DNA of 46,189 nucleotides. It comes from Desulfurococcales archaeon. Lineage in GTDB: Archaea; Thermoproteota; Thermoprotei_A; Sulfolobales; NBVN01. Shown here one piece after another: positions 6,503 to 14,095 of this stretch. A model generated the notes under the pieces. That model was not told the origin of the DNA. It ran no database searches and worked only from the letters and a program-made list of their open reading frames with translations. The stretch lies in the NCBI GenBank assembly GCA_027023255.1, contig JALVVU010000084.1:1-46189 (forward strand). The letters are read 5' to 3'. Position numbers and translations under genes: made by a program. Numbering within the stretch: position 1 is the stretch's first letter; the number at the start of each line of letters is the position of its first letter.

Positions 6503-8078
6503 CGCTACGAGGATCGTCCTAGTAACTACGACATCAGCGAAAGAATTAGTGGAGAGTGTGGCTAAGGAGCTATTAAGTAGCTACAGTGACCTAGAGTTAG
6601 AGATTATCGTGTCTTCGGCATCAGTCGCGTCTCTTGCATCAACTGAAAGTATCTTAAGCGACTTGCTAAAGCATAAGGAACGGATAACGAATGCTGACCT
6701 AGTGATACTGCCGGGCATGATAAGGGGTTCGGCAAGGAAGCTGGAGAAGGTTCTAGGGGTACCCGTTGTTAAAGGTCCTAAATATGTGGGTGATTTACCG
6801 GAAATGATAGCCCTGCTGAGGGAGGGTATGTGTTTTAGTACGGATATACCGGCAGATGATGTAATCACGATGGATGGTAAGAAGCGTCTAGATCACTTGT
6901 TTAGAAAACTGGAGAAAGTGGAACCCTGTTTCAGGGTTAGGAACGTATCATTTACTCTGAGACCCCCGCCCCTAAACTTATTCTATGAGCTATGTCCTAT
7001 GGCGTTCTCTAACTGCGGGTTACGGAGGTTCAAGAACTTCAGGACTTTAGTTGCAGGTCTAGCAAAGCTTGGGTACGGTGGCGTAATTGTTGGATGTAAT
7101 GTTGAAGAGAATTGCTATGACGACCTACGAACGAAGTTACTGGAAATAAGGAGGCTCGGGCTACTGGCGGGGATAGACGTATTTGACCTTAGCGAAGTAC
7201 CTAGAGAGGTGTTCGAACTAACGGACATCATACTGAACGTTACTGCTGAAGACATAGATACTATCGCACGTCACGCCCAAAGAGACGCTGCACTTGTGCT
7301 TATTCCTGAGAAAACGAATTCATTGACTGAGGCAATGAACTCCATAAAGAGGGCGGTTAAGCTTGCTGAGAGTGCAGGTTTCAGAAAATTAATAATAGAC
7401 CCTATACTAAAGCCGCCAATGCTTGGCTTAGCTCAAAGCTTAACATTTTTGAAGGAAGCAATATCGTCGATAAGGTATCCATTCCTAGCAGGGCCATGTA
7501 ATGTTTATGAATTAATAGATGCAGATAGTCCAGGTGTAATAGCGCTTTTATCGGTGTTAATGTTTGAAGTTGGGGTCAGTAACCTGTTGATCACCGAGGC
7601 AAGCCGCAAGGCTTGCGGAGCGGCAGAAGAGGCTGCGTACGCTAGAATGATGATCTATGAGGCATTTGTTAGGAAGTCACCGCCTAAGGACACAGCATAC
7701 AACCTCCTAATTCTTAAAGATAAACGGAAGAGAGAGATACGACACAGTCCTGAGGAAGCCGTAATTAGGAAGAGAGTAGTGGAGGGGATAGTCCCTCCAA
7801 GGATGGAGAGGACTTACATTAGGTTACATATTAATCGAGAAGCACAAAGAATAGTTGTTGATGTGCATCATAACGGAAAAATAACGAGGTATGAAGGAAA
7901 AGATCCTCTCAGCCTAGGACGAGTCATAGTACGTGAATCAGGCCTGAGTGCCGAGCATGCAATGTACCTAGGCTTTGAGCTAAGTAAAGCATACTTGGCT
8001 ATCAAAACAGCTAAGGACTATGTGCAAGATGACGAGTTATTCATATGGCCGGGTTACCTGAATAATGAGAAAGACTAA
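6498..8078 (+). CDS. Dihydropteroate synthase-related protein
   Basis: This 526-residue protein resembles the archaeal DHPS-related family (TIGR00284) found in methanogens and crenarchaea. The N-terminal ~150 residues form a separate domain (RIVLVTTTSAKELVE, LVILPGMIRGSARKLEKVLGVPVVKGPKY). The middle is a TIM barrel with NVTAEDIDTIA, LVLIPEKTNS, KLIIDPILKPPMLG and FLAGPCNVYELID, aligning with the pterin-binding barrel. The C-terminal ~130 residues (YIRLHINREAQRIVVDVHHNGK) form a further domain. It lacks the usual bacterial DHPS N-terminal motif, and its reaction is not established. The GTG start gives IATRIVLVTT and sits at the distance from the TATA box expected for a leaderless mRNA. Confidence 0.8.
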   Translation: MIATRIVLVTTTSAKELVESVAKELLSSYSDLELEIIVSSASVASLASTESILSDLLKHKERITNADLVILPGMIRGSARKLEKVLGVPVVKGPKYVGDLPEMIALLREGMCFSTDIPADDVITMDGKKRLDHLFRKLEKVEPCFRVRNVSFTLRPPPLNLFYELCPMAFSNCGLRRFKNFRTLVAGLAKLGYGGVIVGCNVEENCYDDLRTKLLEIRRLGLLAGIDVFDLSEVPREVFELTDIILNVTAEDIDTIARHAQRDAALVLIPEKTNSLTEAMNSIKRAVKLAESAGFRKLIIDPILKPPMLGLAQSLTFLKEAISSIRYPFLAGPCNVYELIDADSPGVIALLSVLMFEVGVSNLLITEASRKACGAAEEAAYARMMIYEAFVRKSPPKDTAYNLLILKDKRKREIRHSPEEAVIRKRVVEGIVPPRMERTYIRLHINREAQRIVVDVHHNGKITRYEGKDPLSLGRVIVRESGLSAEHAMYLGFELSKAYLAIKTAKDYVQDDELFIWPGYLNNEKD

Positions 8079-8248
8079 TTTCAGAGAGTGTCAAGTACTG
8101 AAGTTCACGGCTTATCTGTAGGCCCCGCGTATCTCATTCATAGATTAAGTGGTATTTGCTGTCACACTGCATTTTTAAACCCAATTTTCACATTCATGTA
8201 ATGTAGTCTTAATAAATGGCATGCGTAAACACTTACTCGGTGGATGTT

Positions 8249-8464
8249 ATGTCTATCATGAGAAGAACAGCAACAGCAAGGAAGGTAATAGGTAAAAAGG
8301 TTGTAAAGGGGAAAGTGTATACATACGAATACTTCACGTTACCGTTAAATCTGTATCTACCTAAAAACATGGTAGAGAAATGGGGCACCGAGTTCATTGT
8401 CGAACGCGACGAGGAACGCGGCATCATAACTATTAAGGCAAAGAAGGCCTTCGAAGGAGCCTAA
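8249..8464 (+). CDS. Small hypothetical protein, possible AbrB-like fold
   Basis: From ATG 8249 (GGTGG Shine-Dalgarno at 8239-8243, 5-nt spacing) the product has 71 residues: a basic N-terminus (MSIMRRTATARKVIGKK) and then EYFTLPLNLYLPKNMVEKWGTEFIVERDEERGIITIK. The pattern strand, LPKNMVEKWG, acidic strand, strand resembles swapped-hairpin AbrB/SpoVT subunits, which would make it a DNA-binding regulator. The resemblance is weak and the basic N-terminus is unusual. An alternative upstream ATG at 8216 would add 11 residues but has no Shine-Dalgarno. A TATA-like TTTTTAAA is near 8171. Confidence 0.6.
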   Translation: MSIMRRTATARKVIGKKVVKGKVYTYEYFTLPLNLYLPKNMVEKWGTEFIVERDEERGIITIKAKKAFEGA

Positions 8465-8554
8465 CCTCCCGTAAGCCTAGGGTATCCTGCGAAGGATCGG
8501 TGTCAGCAAATTACACTATTTTTAACCTTTGGTAGAATAAAGGTAGCTTAGCTA

Positions 8555-8956
8555 GTGAGGGTTAATCAAGTGAAGCGGTACAGTATTCCTTGTATAGTGT
8601 TTGATGGTGTGTCACTACGTGCATGCGATTCTGACAAAAACGTCGTGAAGGAACTAATACTGGCTTTAACACAACTTGTACCTATAGGTAATGTAACGAC
8701 ATATTCCAGTATTGCTTGCTTACTTAATATTCACCCTAGGATTGTTGCGCTAGTGCTGAAGAAAAATGAGAGACCAATAGTGTATCCCTGCCACAGAGTT
8801 GTAAGATCTGATGGGTATGTAGGTGGCTACACGCTCTCAGGTAAGCGCGCAGGCAGAGTCAAGGAGAAACTCCTTGCCCTCGAAGGGGTGCCGGTAATTA
8901 ACGGGCGTGTATCTCCTCGCAGAATTGTAGATCTTACTAAACTGTTATTAACGTAA
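8555..8956 (+). CDS. ogt: O6-alkylguanine-DNA alkyltransferase (methylated-DNA--cysteine methyltransferase)
   Basis: This 133-residue protein contains the suicide-cysteine motif YPCHRVVRSDGYVGGY, preceded by IGNVTTYSSIACLL, the helix-turn-helix DNA-binding segment of the family. It transfers alkyl groups from O6-alkylguanine to its own cysteine. It has essentially the C-terminal catalytic domain and only a short N-terminal part, so it is shorter than the ~150-170 residues of many archaeal homologues. The listed GTG start could be replaced by the in-frame GTG five codons later. Confidence 0.9.
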   Translation: MRVNQVKRYSIPCIVFDGVSLRACDSDKNVVKELILALTQLVPIGNVTTYSSIACLLNIHPRIVALVLKKNERPIVYPCHRVVRSDGYVGGYTLSGKRAGRVKEKLLALEGVPVINGRVSPRRIVDLTKLLLT

Positions 8957-8971
8957 GGACGAGCGACAGTT

Positions 8972-9304
8972 TCAATGCGGTTTCTCTTTATCTATGTTAT
9001 AGTCCTTTAGTATGCTCCATAAGCTCATCCTTAATGCGTTATAGTCTTTCTCAGTATTCCCAAAGAACGAATCTTGCCGCAGAATTTCCCTTCCTTCAAG
9101 GAACAGGGACACTGAGGGTTCACATCCTTTGATATGTAGTACGGCAAAGCTCATGTACTTCCTGAAAGCAATCTCTAACCTGTTGAGTATCTGTAACATT
9201 TGCTTACCTGAGTCTGTGTCTAGGTCCACTAAAGCAAGGAATACTGTCCTCCTAGAGTACACCTCCTTCTTAGCATCATTAACGCTTCTGAGCATTAACG
9301 GCAA
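8972..9304 (-). CDS. Hypothetical protein
   Basis: This 110-residue protein has no recognised family. It has a TVFLALVDLDTDSG segment followed by the amphipathic helix KQMLQILNRLEIAFRKY and VLHIKGCEPSVSLFLEGREI, suggesting an alpha/beta fold; the layout is faintly thioredoxin-like, but without a CxxC. It starts at TTG 9304, 2 nt after the stop of the upstream zinc-ribbon gene; an ATG three codons in is an alternative. The tight spacing implies cotranscription with that gene. It is convergent with the alkyltransferase gene. Confidence 0.6.
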   Translation of the reverse strand: MPLMLRSVNDAKKEVYSRRTVFLALVDLDTDSGKQMLQILNRLEIAFRKYMSFAVLHIKGCEPSVSLFLEGREILRQDSFFGNTEKDYNALRMSLWSILKDYNIDKEKPH

Positions 9305-9306
9305 CT

Positions 9307-10101
9307 CTATCCCTCACATTTTTCCCTAAATTCCGACCTTATTATGTTCTTCAAGCTCTGAGGTATGTAGACCTCAACGTCAATAGGTAACCTCCCTTGA
9401 GTTGGTGGTTTAACTTCATTATCATTATAGAGAATAATATCATGCTTTAATAAAGCCCTCAACTCTGTGCAATCAAGTCCTTGGATTAACTCCATGAACT
9501 TCACTCGGAACTCTTTACTCTCAATAATGTCCTTCTCACTGACTAAAGCACCGCATACTAAGCATGTTAGGTCCGGCATTAGTGAATTAAAGCCGCAGTA
9601 GGGACACTGCGGTGGCAGAACCCCGTACTTCTTCTTAAGCCAAGAGTTCCTCCACTTGACACGCAATATATCAAGTAAGTCGTTCCTCCCTAATTTTCTT
9701 AAGAACCTGTAGATGCGTGGTATTACACTCAATGCAGTGTTTACGTCTACATTGAAAACTATGAACTCTAATTGTTCTGGCGTTAATTCGTTTAACATGA
9801 ATGCTAGCCTAGCAGCTATTACTTCATTGATCTTATCGCGGGCCCGCAAGTATCTTTTAGCTATGACTTTCACGTTGCTGTATGACGTAAGTGAGCCGTA
9901 TAGCTCGATTAAGATGTCCGAGAGTAACTCTTTATATTGTTCTTTAGTTAACCCTAGGATATCCAGGCCTGTCAAGCTTACGAAATCCATTACGTACTTA
10001 TCTATCCAGGCGTCTATGTTTACTTCCCGCTTCTTCCTCTTGGTTTTCCTTGTCTTAGCCTGGGTCTCTTTCTTCTCTTTCTTCTTCCTCTTCCTTGCCA
10101 T
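9307..10101 (-). CDS. Hypothetical protein with lysine-rich N-terminus and zinc ribbon
   Basis: This 264-residue protein starts with ~27 residues that are almost all Lys, Arg and Thr (MARKRKKKEKKETQAKTRK), a likely nucleic-acid-binding tail. A helical middle follows, then a zinc ribbon with CPYCG and CLVCG (residues ~164-187), then an acidic C-terminal region. I recognise no named family. It lies 51 nt downstream of the TGS-domain GTPase on the same strand and immediately upstream of another unknown gene. A TATA-like GTATATAAG at ~10152-10160 may give it its own promoter. A ribosome- or RNA-associated role would fit the basic tail and neighbour but is inference. Confidence 0.65.
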   Translation of the reverse strand: MARKRKKKEKKETQAKTRKTKRKKREVNIDAWIDKYVMDFVSLTGLDILGLTKEQYKELLSDILIELYGSLTSYSNVKVIAKRYLRARDKINEVIAARLAFMLNELTPEQLEFIVFNVDVNTALSVIPRIYRFLRKLGRNDLLDILRVKWRNSWLKKKYGVLPPQCPYCGFNSLMPDLTCLVCGALVSEKDIIESKEFRVKFMELIQGLDCTELRALLKHDIILYNDNEVKPPTQGRLPIDVEVYIPQSLKNIIRSEFREKCEG

Positions 10102-10152
10102 GAGTTTGGGCCTCGCTTCAAATACATAGCAACTGGTGACCTTACTTGAACC

Positions 10153-11349
10153 TTATATACCTTTGATTTTAGTCCTTATTTCTATGACGTCACCATCCTT
10201 CAGTACGTGATCTAGACCTACACGCTCACCTGGATAATTGGCAGAGGGTCCCCATATCCTGGCATACTTGAAGTACCTTAGGAACTCTTCCCGTATGCGT
10301 TTCACGGCATCCTCTACAGTAGCCCCTACCTTAAGTATCATCGGCTCGGATGAAGGTTTAGAGGAATTAGGTTCCTTGGTGTAAATCCTGATTATTCCGA
10401 CGATATCAAAGATTATCCTGGGTATTGTGTTTAGACCCTCCCCTTTTATTGCTGAGGTGATCGCCGTAGGTACGTTGGGTAGGGCTTTGCTTATTAGCGT
10501 CTCCACCCTCTTTGCGTAATCGTGGGTCACGAGGTCCTTCTTCGTGAGTACTATCAATGAGGGCTTGAATGTAACTCTTTCGTAAATAGCTTTCTCAACA
10601 TCGTCTAGGGTCACGTGACCGTAGATCTTCACTATAGCGTTATATATCTTGTAGCTCTCCAGTAGCTTCCTGACGTCATCAGCTGTGCAGCCTTCTAGCC
10701 TTCCATAACTGATGACCTTTATCCCGTGTGCAGCCTTAGTCCTTTCTATCTTGACCCTACCCCTAGGCTTGATTATGTATATTCCTGCTTCAGAGAGCTC
10801 CCTACAGAGTACCTTAAGTTGCTTCAACGGTTTGTTAGATAGGTCTATGACAAGCATTATGGCGTCTGCGTTACGTGCCAACCCAAGGACTCTGGATCCC
10901 CACCAAATCGCTCCTCGTGAAGCGCCCTCAACGATTGCTGGTGCCTCCACTAGCTGGAACTGTATGTCCTCAAACTTCAGCATCCCAGGCACCGGGAACT
11001 TAGTTGTGAAGGGTACCTCGCTTACATCCGGTTTAGCATTTGTTAATGCGGAGAGCAAGGCGCTCTTACCGGAATTAGGTAGCCCCAGCATTACTACCTG
11101 AGCAGCCCCCTCTTTCTCTATGAAGAAGCTTGGTGCTCCCGTGCCTGCTCTCCTAGCCTTACGCTCCTCGATCTCCTCTCTTAATTCAGCGATTTTTCTT
11201 CTAACCCAGGATCTCAGGTTCTCTGTGCCCTTGTGTTTCGGTATGGCTGATAAGTACTCCTCCAAAGCCTTTAGCTTCTCCTCGGGTGTCCTAGCCTCTA
11301 GGTACTTAACCCACTTTGCCCTAGCTTCAGCTGGCAAGTTAGTCGGCAC
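10153..11349 (-). CDS. DRG/Obg-family GTPase with C-terminal TGS domain
   Basis: This 398-residue protein has a helical N-terminus (~75 residues), then G1 GLPNSGKS (89-96), a G2/G3 region with PFTTKFPVPGMLKFEDIQFQLVEAPAI, and G4 TKKD. The C-terminal ~75 residues are a TGS domain ending LDHVLKDGDVIEIRTK. This is the layout of the DRG/Obg group of ribosome-associated GTPases. The G3 motif reads VEAP where DxxG is usual, a visible departure. The GTG start has GGTG five nt upstream (GGTGCTGACGTG). It is followed on the same strand by the zinc-ribbon and unknown genes. Confidence 0.88.
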   Translation of the reverse strand: MPTNLPAEARAKWVKYLEARTPEEKLKALEEYLSAIPKHKGTENLRSWVRRKIAELREEIEERKARRAGTGAPSFFIEKEGAAQVVMLGLPNSGKSALLSALTNAKPDVSEVPFTTKFPVPGMLKFEDIQFQLVEAPAIVEGASRGAIWWGSRVLGLARNADAIMLVIDLSNKPLKQLKVLCRELSEAGIYIIKPRGRVKIERTKAAHGIKVISYGRLEGCTADDVRKLLESYKIYNAIVKIYGHVTLDDVEKAIYERVTFKPSLIVLTKKDLVTHDYAKRVETLISKALPNVPTAITSAIKGEGLNTIPRIIFDIVGIIRIYTKEPNSSKPSSEPMILKVGATVEDAVKRIREEFLRYFKYARIWGPSANYPGERVGLDHVLKDGDVIEIRTKIKGI

Positions 11350-11403
11350 GTCAGCACCCTAAGATTTCTTTTTTGCCTCTATACCTTTAATGATTTAATA
11401 ACC

Positions 11404-12111
11404 TCACAATGTTCCGCCCTTGGATTCCTCGAACCATTTGCCTAGTCCTTGATCCTGTTTTTTCTCAGCAACCGTTATACCGAATTTCTTTAATGTGCTC
11501 CAGGATCGCCTGATGATTGAGGGCACTACTGTTGAAGAATCGATTAGGTGTTTCTCGAGCCACTTTATGGTTCTAGGGTCAGCTGGGTAACCGCTTCCAA
11601 AGTCACCGTATATTTCCTTGAGTTTCGACACGTGAAGATCCCTGAGAAACTTAGCTACTATTGACGCAGCACTGACAACAACGTATTTCCTATCGGCCTT
11701 GGGTTCCAGTACAAATGGTATCTTACTTATCCCTCCCTTGAGTATGGCGAGGGCTTTCTTACCTGTCACGGCGTCAACGTAGATTTTCTTAATTTGTAGC
11801 CCTGTGCGTAGAATATTATTCACTAAATCAATTACGGCCTTAGCATATAACACGTTGATGTTCGTCTTATCGATAACTGCTGGAGGAAACCGCTTAACTA
11901 TAACTGCTTCGGCATACCTCAGGACGATTGTCACGAGTCTAGACCTCGCACTTGGAGTAAGTTCTTTACTATCTCTGATGCCAAGTTCACGGAGTCTCTG
12001 AAGCATGCTGGGATTAATAGCGACCCCAGCAACAAACATATCCCCTATAACGGGACCTCGCCCAGCTTCGTCTATCCCCAGAACTACGATTCCTGAACTT
12101 TCTTCTCTCAC
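11404..12111 (-). CDS. rnhB: Ribonuclease HII
   Basis: This protein has VLGIDEAGRGPVIGDMFVAGV with the catalytic Asp-Glu pair, further conserved residues in GIRDSKELTPSAR and KIYVDAVTG, and DRKYVVVSAASIVAKFLRD late in the domain. It cleaves RNA in RNA/DNA hybrids, including single ribonucleotides. I place the start at GTG 12111, where GTGA overlaps the stop of the TIM-barrel gene, giving 235 residues; a longer start at 12147 would create a 40-nt overlap and add 12 residues without homology. The third gene of a coupled DUF354 / TIM-barrel / rnhB unit. Confidence 0.93.
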   Translation of the reverse strand: MREESSGIVVLGIDEAGRGPVIGDMFVAGVAINPSMLQRLRELGIRDSKELTPSARSRLVTIVLRYAEAVIVKRFPPAVIDKTNINVLYAKAVIDLVNNILRTGLQIKKIYVDAVTGKKALAILKGGISKIPFVLEPKADRKYVVVSAASIVAKFLRDLHVSKLKEIYGDFGSGYPADPRTIKWLEKHLIDSSTVVPSIIRRSWSTLKKFGITVAEKKQDQGLGKWFEESKGGTL

Positions 12112-12953
12112 TTTGGGTTGCCTCCTCTCACATAACTTACTACCCACCTCAGTTCACGTATGTTAATATCTCTCCCCGTAATGTCCTTGAATATTTCCAA
12201 CACACCCACTCCCGCGTGAGGAACGTGTGACCGTATTGCCTGCGTTAATTCCCTAAGGAATTCCTCGGAAGGAATAACGTGAGTTAGGACGGCGTAGGGT
12301 CCTGGTACGTGAACGCCATGGATGTGTACCACCTTAGTGCGTTCTAACATTATTGGGGGTAAATCATTAGCTATGGTTAAGGGGTTATGGAGTACTTTCC
12401 ATCGCTTAACCCTACGCTCAATTATGTGTGGAATGTCGAGGCACACACCTATTTTTCCAGGGTCAGCATGCATGAGTAAGTGAGGTAGATGCTCCTCGTT
12501 AGAGCAGCACCGGTCCATTACAGTCTCAATAAGTAGTGGTATTCCTAATTCGTCAGAAAGCTGCGAGAGGGTCTCTAGTGATTTGCTCGCAGCTTCAAGA
12601 CAGAGCTGGTCTTTAGGGCCGCACCAAGACTGGTTAGTGGATAAATGCACGACGAAGTAGAGAGGGTCCAATTTGCTGGTCACGGACGTTACTACACCTG
12701 ATATTATTCTCTCTGACAACCTCCTAATTTCTGGAATGGGGGAAGCTAGGAATACCTCTCTCCACGGTAAGTGTAAACCTACTTCCAGCCCCTCCCTATG
12801 TATAGCGTCAATGAATACGTTGGGTATCTCCTGAGTAAAGAGTAAGGGATAGTCTATGCTTAATTCTATGCCATCTGCATTAATCCTTGTTAAGCTCTCC
12901 ATGAAACTATGATTCATTATGTTCCGGTACCAGCAATTAATGAAAACCTTCAT
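12108..12953 (-). CDS. Xylose-isomerase-like TIM-barrel protein (sugar phosphate isomerase/epimerase or AP endonuclease superfamily)
   Basis: This 281-residue protein shows successive strands of a xylose-isomerase-like barrel: GIELSIDYP, LEVGLHLPW, YFVVHLS, IPLLIETV, IGVCLDIPHI, VVHIHGVH and VGVLEIFKD. His, Glu and Asp sit where this superfamily binds its metal ions. Members include sugar isomerases and endonuclease IV; the substrate cannot be fixed here. The start codon overlaps the DUF354 stop as ATGA, and its own stop overlaps the rnhB start as GTGA, so the three genes should be translated as a coupled unit. Cotranscription with RNase HII leaves a nucleic-acid repair role open. Confidence 0.75.
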   Translation of the reverse strand: MKVFINCWYRNIMNHSFMESLTRINADGIELSIDYPLLFTQEIPNVFIDAIHREGLEVGLHLPWREVFLASPIPEIRRLSERIISGVVTSVTSKLDPLYFVVHLSTNQSWCGPKDQLCLEAASKSLETLSQLSDELGIPLLIETVMDRCCSNEEHLPHLLMHADPGKIGVCLDIPHIIERRVKRWKVLHNPLTIANDLPPIMLERTKVVHIHGVHVPGPYAVLTHVIPSEEFLRELTQAIRSHVPHAGVGVLEIFKDITGRDINIRELRWVVSYVRGGNPK

Positions 12954-14023
12954 TTGGTATACCCTGTAATCTCCGTTATGGTCTGTAGAAGCTTCTTCAT
13001 AGGATCTTCGAAGTCTTTAGTTAGCTTGCTTACTATATCCTCATATGGGGGCTTAGGGCTCTTTGCATACTTACCTATTATTTCAAGCACCTCATCGTTA
13101 GTGGTAACGTTAAATAACGGGTACCCCTTAGACTGCACGTACTCATTTATTGCTAGTCTTCCAGGATAGTATGTTAAGCCAGGGGTTAGGAGTAACGCAG
13201 CTTCCCTAGCTATGGACGCACCGCCCGTTATGACGGCAGCTGCGTAATACGTAAGGCTCACACCATCGTATCCTCCCTGAATAATCCTAGGTCTTACTCC
13301 CAAGGAATCTAGCTCCCTAATTAACTTGAGATGGCTACGGTACCTGGGAAGTAATACAACAACGTACCCTTCCCTCTTCAACGTCAGCGCTAATTCAACG
13401 ACGTCTACTCCCACTTTGAGTCCTCGATAATATGTTGCTTTCTCCTCGTGGGGTCTTAGAACGACATACTTTCCAGGATCAAGGCTCAGGGACTTAATGT
13501 AACTCATGCTTGGTCTGCTGCGAAGGATCCAAAAGAGCTCATCAACGGCCTCATACTGAATTAGCTTGGCATCACCGCGAAACATATATCTCATTACGTT
13601 ACCCGGATCTATGGCTTTAGAGCACAGTATGACCGACGCCAGCGGTAGTGATAAGCGGCTCGGTACCTCTGCGTGGGGGGAGTCCGTTATACCTATGTAT
13701 GGGATTCCTACACCGTAGGCAAGCCGAGCAGCTGAGGGATTAGGGTACGCTACTAATACAGCAGGGCGTTTCTCTTTCACAACAGGTATGAGCTTCAATA
13801 TCCGCTCAGCATCTGCTAGAACCTTATCATAAGGATCTCCCTCGGAGTACCTCCCCACAACGACGGGGTTTATTCCTAAACGCTTTAGTGAGCCTACCGT
13901 GTATTCGTATTCCCTACAAGTAACTAGTGTACTAAATCCTGCCTTCTCTAACTCCCTAGCTATGAATCCGAGCAAAGTGCCTTGCTTTGAGGTCAGCGCA
14001 TCTAACCACACGACGGTACCCAA
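12950..14023 (-). CDS. DUF354 family protein (glycosyltransferase/UDP-GlcNAc epimerase-like fold)
   Basis: This 357-residue protein fits archaeal DUF354. It has the early VVWLDALTSKQGTLLGFIARELEKAGF, a mid-protein GKYVVLRPHEEKATYY, and the late ITGGASIAREAALLLTPGLTYYPG typical of the nucleotide-binding half of GT-B folds. The activity is not established; the family is often near sugar-nucleotide genes. It is divergent from the phosphohexomutase gene across a ~70-bp gap, and that enzyme makes sugar-1-phosphates, so a shared role in cell-surface glycan synthesis is a reasonable inference. First gene of the minus-strand run. Confidence 0.82.
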   Translation of the reverse strand: MGTVVWLDALTSKQGTLLGFIARELEKAGFSTLVTCREYEYTVGSLKRLGINPVVVGRYSEGDPYDKVLADAERILKLIPVVKEKRPAVLVAYPNPSAARLAYGVGIPYIGITDSPHAEVPSRLSLPLASVILCSKAIDPGNVMRYMFRGDAKLIQYEAVDELFWILRSRPSMSYIKSLSLDPGKYVVLRPHEEKATYYRGLKVGVDVVELALTLKREGYVVVLLPRYRSHLKLIRELDSLGVRPRIIQGGYDGVSLTYYAAAVITGGASIAREAALLLTPGLTYYPGRLAINEYVQSKGYPLFNVTTNDEVLEIIGKYAKSPKPPYEDIVSKLTKDFEDPMKKLLQTITEITGYTK

Positions 14024-14095
14024 ATCCCATGCCCTAAAGGAAATGCCGTGAAACAGTTTTTAGTTTATGATCTCGATGATAATGATGTGGTGATT

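Noticed and set aside
12112-12147. ATG at 12147 as RNase HII start
   Set aside because: It gives a 40-nt overlap and a non-homologous N-terminus; the GTGA overlap at 12108-12111 is a standard coupled start.
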